Shown here: positions 56,156 through 64,000 of the stretch, piece by piece
How positions within the stretch are numbered: the first letter of the stretch is position 1
Layout: every line of letters starts with the position of its first letter
Assembly (NCBI RefSeq): GCF_005405285.1
Contig: NZ_BJDT01000005.1
Span: forward strand, 1 to 64,000
Direction: 5' to 3'
From: Weissella sagaensis
GTDB taxonomy: Bacteria > Bacillota > Bacilli > Lactobacillales > Lactobacillaceae
Length of the DNA stretch: 64,000 nucleotides
The notes under the pieces: model-generated
Seen by the model: only the letters and a program-made list of their open reading frames with translations
What the model was told of the DNA's origin: nothing
The model's database searches: none
Made by a program: the position numbers and the translations under genes

Positions 56156-57493
56156 CTAGTGTTTTGGCTTTCCCTTATTCTTACGGTGCTTTCTTTTTGC
56201 ATGCTTTTCTTTGGCTAATCGATCTTGTCGTGATACCGTTGGTTGCGTATTAACTGCCTTCTTAACCGTCTTTTTTGACTGCGTATTTTGAGTTGGTTCG
56301 TCATTATTTTTTGTATCGTTAACTACTTTACGAGCCTTATCACTAACTGTATTTTTAGTTTTAGAACCCTTATGTGCTTTATCTGCTGATGAAGTTAATG
56401 CCTTCGTTTTATGCGATACGATCGTTTTAACACCAGTAACTGTTTTAATATCAACAGCAACTAATTTCTTTAAATCACGCTGGTCATGATCATTACCAAA
56501 TGAAATCACTAACCCTGCTTTACCCATACGGCCAGTACGACCAGCACGATGTGTATATGTTTCACCATCACGTGGCAAATCAAAATTAATAACTGCTGGT
56601 AAATCAGGAATATCCAAACCACGAGCAGCCACATCAGTCGTTAATAAGAATTTTGCTGTCCCCTTACGAAAATTATCCAACGATTTAGCACGTGTTGTAC
56701 TGGAATCACCACGTACCAAAGTTGCCATTGCCACATGTTCATGGGCTAAGAAACTAGCTGTAATTTTTAGTTGCTTTGTCGTATTAAAAAATACCATTGC
56801 TTGGAAATGTTTTTGCGTTGCTAACTGACGTAAACGCTTTTGGCGTTGATCACGTGCTGTTGGCCAAAATTCATGCTTAATTGCTGTTGGAATTTCTACA
56901 TGTCGCTGATCAATGCGTAAGAAATCTCGTTCAAAAAGACCACTCGCTTTTGTCTTATCAACTTCTGTTGCCCCAAACAAAGCAACTTGTACGTCTTCGT
57001 CTGCAATTGTATCCCAGATTTGATCAATTTGATTTGCTGTATCATCACGTAGTAATTCATCAGCTTCATCAAGAATCACCGTTCGTAAACGCTTTAACTT
57101 TAGTTTACCGTTACCAATGAGTTCGCTAACACGACCTGGTGTCCCAACCAAAATTTCAGGATGCTTTTTTAATCGATCTAATTGATGTTTAACATTAGCA
57201 CCACCCGTTAATGATAATACCTTTAGTGACAAAATATTTGCCCAGTCACGCACAACTCTTGTTGTTTGCATGGCTAACTCTTGTGATGGCGCTAAAATTA
57301 ATAATTGTTCACCATCATTTGGTACTATTTCTGGCAATAATGGCCATGTAAAAGCTAGTGTCTTACCAGTCCCAGTTGGTGCTAAAGCATCAATTGATTG
57401 TCCTTCTGCTAAAGGCTTAGCAACTGCCTCTTGTATCGGTGTTAAAGTTGTAAATCCAACACTTGTTAAACGTTCTTCAAAACGGGAATCCAT
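56156..57493 (-). CDS. DEAD-box RNA helicase
   Basis: A 445-residue helicase. The Q motif GFTTLTPIQEAV, Walker A APTGTGKT, VGTPGRV, Walker B DEAD in VILDEADELL, and HRAGRTGRMGKAG of the second RecA domain are all seen. The last 80 residues are very basic and low in complexity (KHAKRKHRKNKGKPKH end) and would bind RNA. Probably ribosome assembly or cold-shock mRNA unwinding; close to CshB or YfmL types. AAGGAG precedes the ATG. Confidence 0.93.
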   Translation of the reverse strand: MDSRFEERLTSVGFTTLTPIQEAVAKPLAEGQSIDALAPTGTGKTLAFTWPLLPEIVPNDGEQLLILAPSQELAMQTTRVVRDWANILSLKVLSLTGGANVKHQLDRLKKHPEILVGTPGRVSELIGNGKLKLKRLRTVILDEADELLRDDTANQIDQIWDTIADEDVQVALFGATEVDKTKASGLFERDFLRIDQRHVEIPTAIKHEFWPTARDQRQKRLRQLATQKHFQAMVFFNTTKQLKITASFLAHEHVAMATLVRGDSSTTRAKSLDNFRKGTAKFLLTTDVAARGLDIPDLPAVINFDLPRDGETYTHRAGRTGRMGKAGLVISFGNDHDQRDLKKLVAVDIKTVTGVKTIVSHKTKALTSSADKAHKGSKTKNTVSDKARKVVNDTKNNDEPTQNTQSKKTVKKAVNTQPTVSRQDRLAKEKHAKRKHRKNKGKPKH

Positions 57494-57519
57494 GTTTTCT
57501 CCTTAATATCTAACCAGTG

Positions 57520-58512
57520 CTACTTGTCTGCAGGAAATACAATACCTGCATCTTGTCGTAAGTCAAATAGTACTTGGTTAACAGTTTGACTTAGTGTCAA
57601 TAATGTTTCGTATGCTTCCTTAGTTTCTGTTTTATTAGTCATCATATTAGCAAACAGCTCTGCTTCGGCAATCATTGGATTAACCGCAGGTGCTTGACTT
57701 AATTCATGGGCGACCTTATCTGCATCATAATAAGTAATATCTAATACTTCTGCAATATCACCAATCACTAATGTATCACGTAACCCTAAAATTTCTGAAT
57801 TTAAATGACTGTTAGATCCTTTACCAAATTGTACTGTAACATCAAAATCTTGGTAACGTAAGATTGCTATCCCACGACCATCGGCACCATTGCGTAATGG
57901 CGTTGCAAAATAATGACTTGATTGCGGCTTTCCAAACAATTTAATTGTTGCGTAAATTGGATAGATTCCTAAATCAGTTAAAGCACCTGCACTAAATTGG
58001 CGACTCAAAACATTCGGTTCATCACCTGCTAAATATTCGTCAAAACGTGATGAATATTTTTCATAAACAAAAGTCGCCCCTGAAATTTTTGTCATTTTGG
58101 CAACTTGCTCTTCAATAATTTTAAAATTAGGTTGTTGAATATGACGTGCTGCTTCAAACAGGCGTACATTTTCATGTTCTGAAAGTAATTGCATAATTTG
58201 TGCATATTCACTCGGATTTGAAAATGCTGATTTTTCTACAATTACGTGAAGATCATGCATAATAGCTGTCTTAACTTGTTCAAAGTGAACACTGTTTGGT
58301 GATGCAATGTAAACAACATCAATACCACTATTATAAAAAGTTCCTAAGTCAGTATAAACAGCGTCAACATTAAAATCTTGACCAAATTTTTGACCAGTCG
58401 ATTCGTGACGAGAATAAATAGCTGTTAATTCATATTGACCTGACTCATTAGCTGCTTCAACGAATTGCTTAGTAATCCAGTTTGTTCCAATGATTCCCAG
58501 TTTGTATGTCAT
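57520..58512 (-). CDS. Gfo/Idh/MocA-family oxidoreductase
   Basis: A 330-residue NAD(P)-dependent enzyme. The Rossmann motif GIIGTNWITKQF is at the N-terminus and VIVEKSAFSNPSEY holds the conserved EKP-like lysine motif (here EKSA), with the C-terminal beta-sheet domain. The substrate is probably a sugar or polyol and cannot be named. I start at ATG 58512 after AAAGGAGATG rather than 13 codons upstream. Confidence 0.88.
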   Translation of the reverse strand: MTYKLGIIGTNWITKQFVEAANESGQYELTAIYSRHESTGQKFGQDFNVDAVYTDLGTFYNSGIDVVYIASPNSVHFEQVKTAIMHDLHVIVEKSAFSNPSEYAQIMQLLSEHENVRLFEAARHIQQPNFKIIEEQVAKMTKISGATFVYEKYSSRFDEYLAGDEPNVLSRQFSAGALTDLGIYPIYATIKLFGKPQSSHYFATPLRNGADGRGIAILRYQDFDVTVQFGKGSNSHLNSEILGLRDTLVIGDIAEVLDITYYDADKVAHELSQAPAVNPMIAEAELFANMMTNKTETKEAYETLLTLSQTVNQVLFDLRQDAGIVFPADK

Positions 58513-58630
58513 AATACATCTCCTTTTAATCCGTTCTGTACGATTAGCCACTGTTTATTATACCATTTACAACAGTGAAAAAAGTTGCCTTAAACCATAT
58601 AAACGATAAAACGCAACTATTTTTCATTAT

Positions 58631-59179
58631 TTAAATAACGTTAATACCCAAACTATTCTTAAAATGCTCTAACGCCCATTCTTGGCCATGTTCAGTAAAA
58701 GTGGCTACCCCATCTTTTAAAACGGTTAATTGATAATTTAAATTGTATCCATAAATAGCTGTATGTAAAACACATATGTCCGTACATACTCCTACCAAGC
58801 ATAAATCATTAATTTGTCGTTCTCGTAAAAAATTATCTAGGTTTGTATTCTGAAACGCCGAATACCGATTTTTGTCAAAACGATAGACTTTTTCATGATG
58901 TTGATTAGCTAGATACCACGATTGTAATTGTCCATAATATTGCTGGCCCCACGTCCCAATAATATTATGTGGCGGAAACATTTTGTACTCAGGATGATAA
59001 ATATCGTTTTCAAAATGTGTGTCTGTTGGCAAAATAACATAATCGTCATTATCTAAAAATTTTTGTGCTTGTTCCACAATATATGATTCCAATGCTTGTC
59101 CTGATTTACCACAAGTTAGTGTTCCTTCATCAGCAACAAAATCGTTTGTATAATCAATAATTAGCAGTGCTTTTGTCAT
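58631..59179 (-). CDS. pncA: Isochorismatase-family hydrolase, probable nicotinamidase
   Basis: A 182-residue cysteine hydrolase. Catalytic Asp in LLIIDYTNDF, metal ligands in PTDTHFEND and HPEY, Lys in RFDKNRYSAF and the nucleophile Cys in VGVCTDICVLHTA. This set fits PncA, which turns nicotinamide into nicotinate for NAD salvage. GGGGGTGACAAGAC precedes the ATG. Confidence 0.88.
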   Translation of the reverse strand: MTKALLIIDYTNDFVADEGTLTCGKSGQALESYIVEQAQKFLDNDDYVILPTDTHFENDIYHPEYKMFPPHNIIGTWGQQYYGQLQSWYLANQHHEKVYRFDKNRYSAFQNTNLDNFLRERQINDLCLVGVCTDICVLHTAIYGYNLNYQLTVLKDGVATFTEHGQEWALEHFKNSLGINVI

Positions 59180-59261
59180 GTCTTGTCACCCCCATACATT
59201 GATTGTATCATGCTTTTAGGGAGAAAAATACTTTCGTTGTCACTACAAATAGCATTAAAAT

Positions 59262-59308
59262 AGGCCGTCAAGCTGCCACCATTTGAAATGGTGGCAGCTT
59301 GACGGCCT
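59262..59308 (-). terminator. Very stable hairpin downstream of rlmCD
   Basis: A perfect 22-bp GC-rich stem (59262-59283 with 59287-59308) and 3-nt loop, followed on the minus strand by ATTTTAATG. Likely terminator of the rlmCD transcript. Confidence 0.75.
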
Positions 59309-59334
59309 TCAATATTTTAAAGATTAGTATCTAC

Positions 59335-59365
59335 TACCATAACCAAGATAAAGTATGGTTATGGT
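59335..59365. terminator. Second hairpin downstream of rlmCD
   Basis: TACCATAACCA (59335-59345) pairs with TGGTTATGGTA (59355-59365). It lies between the rlmCD stop and the larger hairpin; on the plus strand ATTTTAT follows. Confidence 0.5.
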
Positions 59366-59392
59366 AATTTTATCCTATCTCTAACCATACAA

Positions 59393-60763
59393 TTAATCTT
59401 TACGCTCAAGTACAGTAACTGATTCAATATGTGTTGTTTGTGGGAATTGATCAACAGGTTGTACATCGCCCTTAATTGCATAACCATTTTCTTCAAATTG
59501 CACAATGTCACGTACTAATGTTGCTGGGTTACAACTAATGTAGACAATCTTCTTTGGTGCCATTTTTGCAGCAGCATCAATTAATTCAGGTGTTAATCCT
59601 TTACGTGGCGGATCAACGAAGATCACATCCGGTTGCAAACCATCTTGTTGCCAAGCAACCATCTTTTCTTCAGCCTTACCTAGCTCAAATTTAACATTAT
59701 GCACATTGTTCAAATCTGCATTACGCTTAGCATCATCAATCGCAGCAGGGACAACTTCAACCCCTAGAACTGACTTAACCTTATCAGCAATCGTCAATGA
59801 AATTGTTCCAATACCCGAATAGGCATCAATAACGGTTTCATCACCAGTTAATTCAGCTTTATCAGCTGCTAACTTGTACAAAACTTCTGTTGTTTGTGGA
59901 TTAACTTGATAGAATGAATTTGGACCAATAGCAAATGTCTTATCAAACAAAGTATCTTTGATGACCTTGTTTCCCCATAGGACGTGGTTAACATCCCCTA
60001 AAATAACATTTGTTTTATCTTGATTAACATTTTGAATAATTGACGTTACTTCAGGTAATGCATTCTTGATCTCTGGAATAATAATATTAGCACCTGGAAT
60101 ACGCTTTGAACGAGTTACCAAGACAACCATCATTTCGTGTGAATAGTAACCACGACGAACCATAATATTACGAATAACACCTTTATGATGAACCTCATCA
60201 TAAGCAGCCACGTGGAACTTACGCAAGATATCACGAATAATCACAATAGCCTTATCAATTTCTGGATCTTGAATATAGAAATCTTCAATAGGCATCAAAC
60301 GATGTGAGCCACGACGGAAAAATCCGGTCGTTAATTGACCCTTAATTTCACGTGCAGGAATTTGCGCCTTATTACGATAACCGGTTGGATTTTCCATACC
60401 AATTGTTGGTGCAACATTCACATCAACGTGTTGTTTACGGAATAATTCACTAATTTGTTGTTGTTTAAATTTTAATTGCGCATCATATTTCAAGTGTGCT
60501 AATGGTGCAATCCCTGTTGTTAGGGCTGCACTATTCACATCATTATTACGGTTTGGTGATGCTTCCAGTGTCTTAACAACACGTCCAAAAGCATAATTAG
60601 TTGTAACTTTAGTAATACCTACCCGAATTTTTTCTCCAGGTACTGCATTTGTTACGAAGATGGGAAAATCATCAACTTTAACCACACCATTACCTTGATA
60701 TGTTAAGTCAATAACTTCAGCATCAAATTCTTGATTTTTAACCACTGGGGCTTTCTTCTTCAT
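59393..60763 (-). CDS. rlmCD: 23S rRNA (uracil-C5)-methyltransferase RlmCD
   Basis: A 456-residue SAM-dependent enzyme methylating uridines of 23S rRNA. N-terminal TRAM domain (residues about 10-65), central domain, then the methyltransferase fold with FYQVNPQTTEVLY, DAYSGIGTISL, FVDPPRKGL and the nucleophile Cys in VYISCNPATL. The four Cys of the Fe-S site found in RumA are missing (TTGIAPLAHLKY instead of a CGGC motif). AGAAGGAG precedes the ATG. Confidence 0.94.
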   Translation of the reverse strand: MKKKAPVVKNQEFDAEVIDLTYQGNGVVKVDDFPIFVTNAVPGEKIRVGITKVTTNYAFGRVVKTLEASPNRNNDVNSAALTTGIAPLAHLKYDAQLKFKQQQISELFRKQHVDVNVAPTIGMENPTGYRNKAQIPAREIKGQLTTGFFRRGSHRLMPIEDFYIQDPEIDKAIVIIRDILRKFHVAAYDEVHHKGVIRNIMVRRGYYSHEMMVVLVTRSKRIPGANIIIPEIKNALPEVTSIIQNVNQDKTNVILGDVNHVLWGNKVIKDTLFDKTFAIGPNSFYQVNPQTTEVLYKLAADKAELTGDETVIDAYSGIGTISLTIADKVKSVLGVEVVPAAIDDAKRNADLNNVHNVKFELGKAEEKMVAWQQDGLQPDVIFVDPPRKGLTPELIDAAAKMAPKKIVYISCNPATLVRDIVQFEENGYAIKGDVQPVDQFPQTTHIESVTVLERKD

Positions 60764-60832
60764 TACTTTCTCCTTCTTTGGCCTTTGCGACGACCAACAA
60801 TCATTTTATTGTATCACAGGCGACTACAAACA

Positions 60833-60868
60833 AAAACACTTAACTACCAATTAATAGCCAAGTGTTTT
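60833..60868 (-). terminator. Terminator after htpX
   Basis: AAAACACTT and AAGTGTTTT (arms 60833-60841 and 60860-60868) with inner pairing, followed by Ts on the minus strand. Confidence 0.7.
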
Positions 60869-60873
60869 TAAAA

Positions 60874-61761
60874 CTACATTTTCTTTAATGCCGCAATCCG
60901 TTCTGACATTGGTGGATGGGTTGAAAATAAATTCGTTAGTTTTTTTGTTTGCAAGGGATTTGAAATATAAAGCGCTGCACTTTCAGGTGAAACATTTTCA
61001 TCTGACATAGGTTCACTATTAGAAATCTTATTTAATGCCTGAATTAAACCTTGTGGATTTCGTGTTAATTCGACTGCACCAGCATCTGCTAAAAATTCAC
61101 GATTTCTAGAAATCGCTAATTGCACCATCGTGGCTGCAATTGGTGCTAAGAATAACACCAAAATCGAAGCAACCATCGCCACAATATTGCCCTCTTTATC
61201 ATTACTACGACGATTACCACCAAAATACCAAAAATGCGTTCCAAAATTGGCAAGCATGGCAATTGCTGATGTCATCGCCACAGCAATTGTTTGCAATCGA
61301 ATATCATAATTACGCACGTGTGTCATTTCATGCGCCATAACCCCTTCTAATTCTTCACGAGTTAATGCTGATAAAATACCCGTTGTTGCTGCAACTGCAG
61401 CATGTTCTGGATCATTACCTGTCGCAAACGCATTAGGACTTGGATCATCAATAATAAATACTCGTGGCATTGGCACATTGGCAACTAAAGCCATATCTTC
61501 AACAATGTGCCATAAATCAGGCGCTTGATCTGAATTGGTAATTTCGTGTGCATGATTCATGCTCATCACAACATCGGTTGACTGACTAAACATATATCCG
61601 GCATAAACAACTCCCGTGATGAGTGCAATCACCACGCCAGGAATCCACGCACTTAACAAGTAATACCCTAACGCAGCACCAACAATTCCCATGAACAAAA
61701 AGAAACCAACAAATAGCACAATCGTTTTGCGCTTATTCTTTGCAATTTGTTCAAATAACAT
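60874..61761 (-). CDS. htpX: Membrane zinc metalloprotease HtpX
   Basis: A 295-residue M48 protease with two N-terminal spans (about residues 15-55), the zinc motif MAHEMTHVRNYD, two further spans, and the third ligand Glu in REFLADAGAVEL. It degrades damaged membrane proteins. It follows lemA by 14 bp, a common pair in lactic acid bacteria. Confidence 0.95.
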   Translation of the reverse strand: MLFEQIAKNKRKTIVLFVGFFLFMGIVGAALGYYLLSAWIPGVVIALITGVVYAGYMFSQSTDVVMSMNHAHEITNSDQAPDLWHIVEDMALVANVPMPRVFIIDDPSPNAFATGNDPEHAAVAATTGILSALTREELEGVMAHEMTHVRNYDIRLQTIAVAMTSAIAMLANFGTHFWYFGGNRRSNDKEGNIVAMVASILVLFLAPIAATMVQLAISRNREFLADAGAVELTRNPQGLIQALNKISNSEPMSDENVSPESAALYISNPLQTKKLTNLFSTHPPMSERIAALKKM

Positions 61762-61775
61762 TGCTCATTACCTCG

Positions 61776-62345
61776 TTATAGTCCTTTGTCATCAAATGAC
61801 ACATTAACAACTTCACGTTCTTCAGCCGGTGTTTCTAAGAATTCACTTGGCTTAAAGTTGTGTAATTTAGCAATTAAATTTGTTGGGAAAGACTGTAACT
61901 TTGTATTGTAGTTTGCTGTAGTTGTATTAAATAATTGACGAGAATAAGCAATCTTATTTTCAGTGTTACTTAATTCTTCCATTAATTTATTATACTGATT
62001 AGATGCCTTCAAATCAGGATATGCTTCTGCTACTGCAAAAATTGACTTTAAAGTACTGGTCATTTGATCAGACAAAGCCATCGTCTTTTGGTGATCATCA
62101 GTTGGTACTTGTGTGATGGCATTACGTAAATTAACAACCTTTTCTAAAGTACTCTGTTCAAATTTAGCTGACCCTTTTACCGTTTCTACCAAATTAGGAA
62201 TTAAATCATTACGGCGCTTCAACTGTACATCAATTTGACTCCATGATTCTTGTGTTCGCATACGTGCTTGCACAAGTCCATTGTAGATTCCCACCCACAA
62301 CAGAATTAAAACTACTACTATACCGAAAATTATCCATCCAATCAT
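61776..62345 (-). CDS. lemA: LemA-family protein
   Basis: A 189-residue protein with one N-terminal membrane anchor (IIFGIVVVLILLWVGIYNGLV) and a long helical domain starting VQARMRTQESWSQIDVQLKRRNDLIPNLVETVKG, the LemA signature. Function unknown; its link with htpX suggests a part in membrane protein quality control. TAGGAG precedes the ATG. Confidence 0.94.
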   Translation of the reverse strand: MIGWIIFGIVVVLILLWVGIYNGLVQARMRTQESWSQIDVQLKRRNDLIPNLVETVKGSAKFEQSTLEKVVNLRNAITQVPTDDHQKTMALSDQMTSTLKSIFAVAEAYPDLKASNQYNKLMEELSNTENKIAYSRQLFNTTTANYNTKLQSFPTNLIAKLHNFKPSEFLETPAEEREVVNVSFDDKGL

Positions 62346-62444
62346 CGTTTTCTCCTATCTTGATAAACTAGTTTCAAAACACTACTTTATTTAAATATAT
62401 TGTACCATGTATAAAAAAGACTTGAAATTTTAAAATTTTTTATT

Positions 62445-62475
62445 CAAAAAAAGCCGGGCATTTCTGCCTCGACTT
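62445..62475 (-). terminator. Intrinsic terminator after pgcA
   Basis: On the minus strand AAGTCG-A-GGCA pairs with TGCCCGGCTT (one bulged A, one G-T pair), then seven Ts. Confidence 0.85.
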
Positions 62476-62487
62476 CTGCTATTATAT

Positions 62488-64000
62488 TTACTTAACGTAT
62501 TCTGCAAGAGATGCTTGAATAGCTGCTAATTTTTCGTCAGCAATTGTTTGCGTATCACCTTTAGTCCCAATATATAGCTTAATTTTTGGCTCAGTACCAG
62601 AAGGACGAACGGCTACCCATGAACCATCAGCTAGCCAATACTTCAACACATTAGCTTTAGGTAGCGTTAGTGTTGTTTCGATACCTGTTTGTGTATCCGT
62701 TTGTACTTGTTGTGTAAAATCAGCGACCTTAATAACCGTAATATCACCCAATGTGACTGGTTGTTCCGAACGGAATTTAGCCATTAAATCAGCAATCTTG
62801 TCAGCACCATCAATTCCCTTAAATGTTAACGATTGTGTGTTCTCAACAAAGTAACCATACTCATTAAATAAATCTTGTAAACCATCATACAATGTCTTAC
62901 CTAGTGATTTATAATAAGCAGCAACTTCTGCCAATAAAACAGTTGCCTGAACCGAATCCTTATCGCGTGCAAACGACTTTACCAAGTAACCATATGACTC
63001 TTCAAAGCCAAACAAGAAAGTATGTTCCTGCGTGTCTTCATAAGATTGAATTTGTTCAGCAATATATTTAAAGCCAGTTAACACATTGATTGTTTCAATA
63101 TTGAAGCTCTTAGCAATATCTGCCGCAAATTCTGAAGATACAATTGACTTTACCAATACCCCATTGGCTGGTAATGTTCCCGCTGACTTCTTAGCTGTTA
63201 GTAAGTAATTTAGTAGTAACGCACCAATTTGATTTCCTGTTAATAATTGGTAGTCACCTGAAGGCAAGCGCACTGCAGTTCCCATACGATCAGCATCTGG
63301 GTCAACCCCAATGACAACATCAGCTCCTTGTTCTTTAGCCAAGGCAATACCCATAGCTAAAGCAGCCGGATCTTCAGGATTTGGCAAAGCAACTGTTGGG
63401 AAATCACCATCTGGCTGTGCTTGTTCTGGAACAATTGTCACATTTTTAAATCCCGCATTTGCTAATGCTTGACCAGCAATTAAAGCACCCGTTCCATGTA
63501 ATGGTGAATAGACTAATTTCATATCATGACCAACTTCATCAATCAGGTCTTGATTGACTGTCACATTTTTAATTTCAGCCAAATAAGCATCATCAATGTC
63601 TTTACCAATTGTCACTAGTAAGCCTGCTTCTGCCAACTCTTCCTGTGACTTAACAGGTACAGCAAACATATCTGCTTGGCGAATAGATGCCGTAATGATA
63701 TCAGATTCTTTTGGTGGCATTTGACCACCATCTTCACCATAAATTTTGTAACCATTGTATTCTTTTGGATTATGAGATGCCGTAATCATGATACCTGCGT
63801 ATGCATTAACGTGACGGACCGTAAATGATAATTCAGGTGTTGGTCGTAATGATTCAAAAACATAAGCCTTAATACCATGAGCGCCCAAGACTTTTGCTGA
63901 TTCAATAGCAAATTCATGTGAAAAATGACGTGAATCATATGAAATTGCAACCCCACGTTGCTTCACATCATCATTCAAAGAATCCATCAATTTAGCAAGA
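62488..64000 (-). CDS. pgcA: Alpha-phosphoglucomutase, 5' end outside the window
   Basis: The frame is open to the window edge (…LAKLMDSLNDD), so about the first 70 residues of a normal 570-residue enzyme are missing. GVAISYDSRHFS, the phospho-Ser loop ITASHNPKEYNGYK, the metal loop GVDPDADRMGT, FGFEESYGYL and the phosphate-binding RPSGTEPKIKLY are present. It interconverts glucose-1- and glucose-6-phosphate for cell-envelope sugar synthesis. Confidence 0.95.
   Translation of the reverse strand, partial: LAKLMDSLNDDVKQRGVAISYDSRHFSHEFAIESAKVLGAHGIKAYVFESLRPTPELSFTVRHVNAYAGIMITASHNPKEYNGYKIYGEDGGQMPPKESDIITASIRQADMFAVPVKSQEELAEAGLLVTIGKDIDDAYLAEIKNVTVNQDLIDEVGHDMKLVYSPLHGTGALIAGQALANAGFKNVTIVPEQAQPDGDFPTVALPNPEDPAALAMGIALAKEQGADVVIGVDPDADRMGTAVRLPSGDYQLLTGNQIGALLLNYLLTAKKSAGTLPANGVLVKSIVSSEFAADIAKSFNIETINVLTGFKYIAEQIQSYEDTQEHTFLFGFEESYGYLVKSFARDKDSVQATVLLAEVAAYYKSLGKTLYDGLQDLFNEYGYFVENTQSLTFKGIDGADKIADLMAKFRSEQPVTLGDITVIKVADFTQQVQTDTQTGIETTLTLPKANVLKYWLADGSWVAVRPSGTEPKIKLYIGTKGDTQTIADEKLAAIQASLAEYVK

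Overview
The window is a low-GC Firmicutes chromosome segment, most likely from a heterofermentative lactic acid bacterium of the Leuconostoc/Weissella branch of Lactobacillaceae. Clues are a KxYKxGKxW-type signal peptide, DUF1542 and pectate-lyase-like adhesin modules, PepX, ECF-type vitamin uptake genes, a VanX-like dipeptidase and the N-acetyl variant of the diaminopimelate (DAP) pathway. Genus is an inference. I see no rRNA, tRNA or CRISPR array.

Bases 1-11300 form an accessory cell-surface region with many broken genes. An IS3-type transposase end (1-208) has cut a giant adhesin gene (6138 to 200, minus strand), which also carries a one-base frameshift. Next is an exopolysaccharide locus (11050 to 6433, minus): a membrane/degenerate-GGDEF-like protein with an in-frame stop, a 51-aa membrane protein, a processive family-2 glycosyltransferase with two frameshifts, an intact GH8 glycanase and an intact UDP-GlcNAc 2-epimerase. 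It resembles the c-di-GMP-controlled Pss (poly-ManNAc) locus of Listeria, here decayed.

Bases 11300-25560 hold core genes, all on the minus strand: dgkB, gatCAB, a HAD phosphatase, pepX, a PadR / HAAS-DUF1700 / DUF4097 envelope operon with a palindromic operator, mntH, a DUF1456 protein, an aldo-keto reductase and prs. Bases 25700-28680 (plus) carry a TPP riboswitch, terminator and ykoEDC, an ECF importer for a thiamine precursor.

Bases 28757-36055 (minus) are a shikimate operon, aroE - DAHP synthase - aroB - aroC - aroA - aroK - aroD - unknown gene, converting PEP and erythrose-4-phosphate to chorismate. Next come two tandem VIT-family transporters, an ECF S component and an aminotransferase; a VanX-like D-Ala-D-Ala dipeptidase lies on the plus strand.

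Bases 40788-50851 are the lysine regulon. A minus-strand operon, alr - lysA - dapH - deacetylase - dapA - dapB - aminotransferase - asd, is preceded by a lysine riboswitch and terminator. lysC is divergent, and the two -35 boxes stand back to back. Together the genes run from aspartate to DAP and lysine by acetylated intermediates, but no dapF is present here.

Bases 50958-64000 contain a DUF-type protein, a LacI regulator, a THF riboswitch with folT, a small Cys-rich protein, an MntR-like regulator, rex, a DEAD-box helicase, a Gfo/Idh oxidoreductase, a nicotinamidase-like gene, rlmCD, htpX, lemA and the 3' part of pgcA. Most units end in clear intrinsic terminators.
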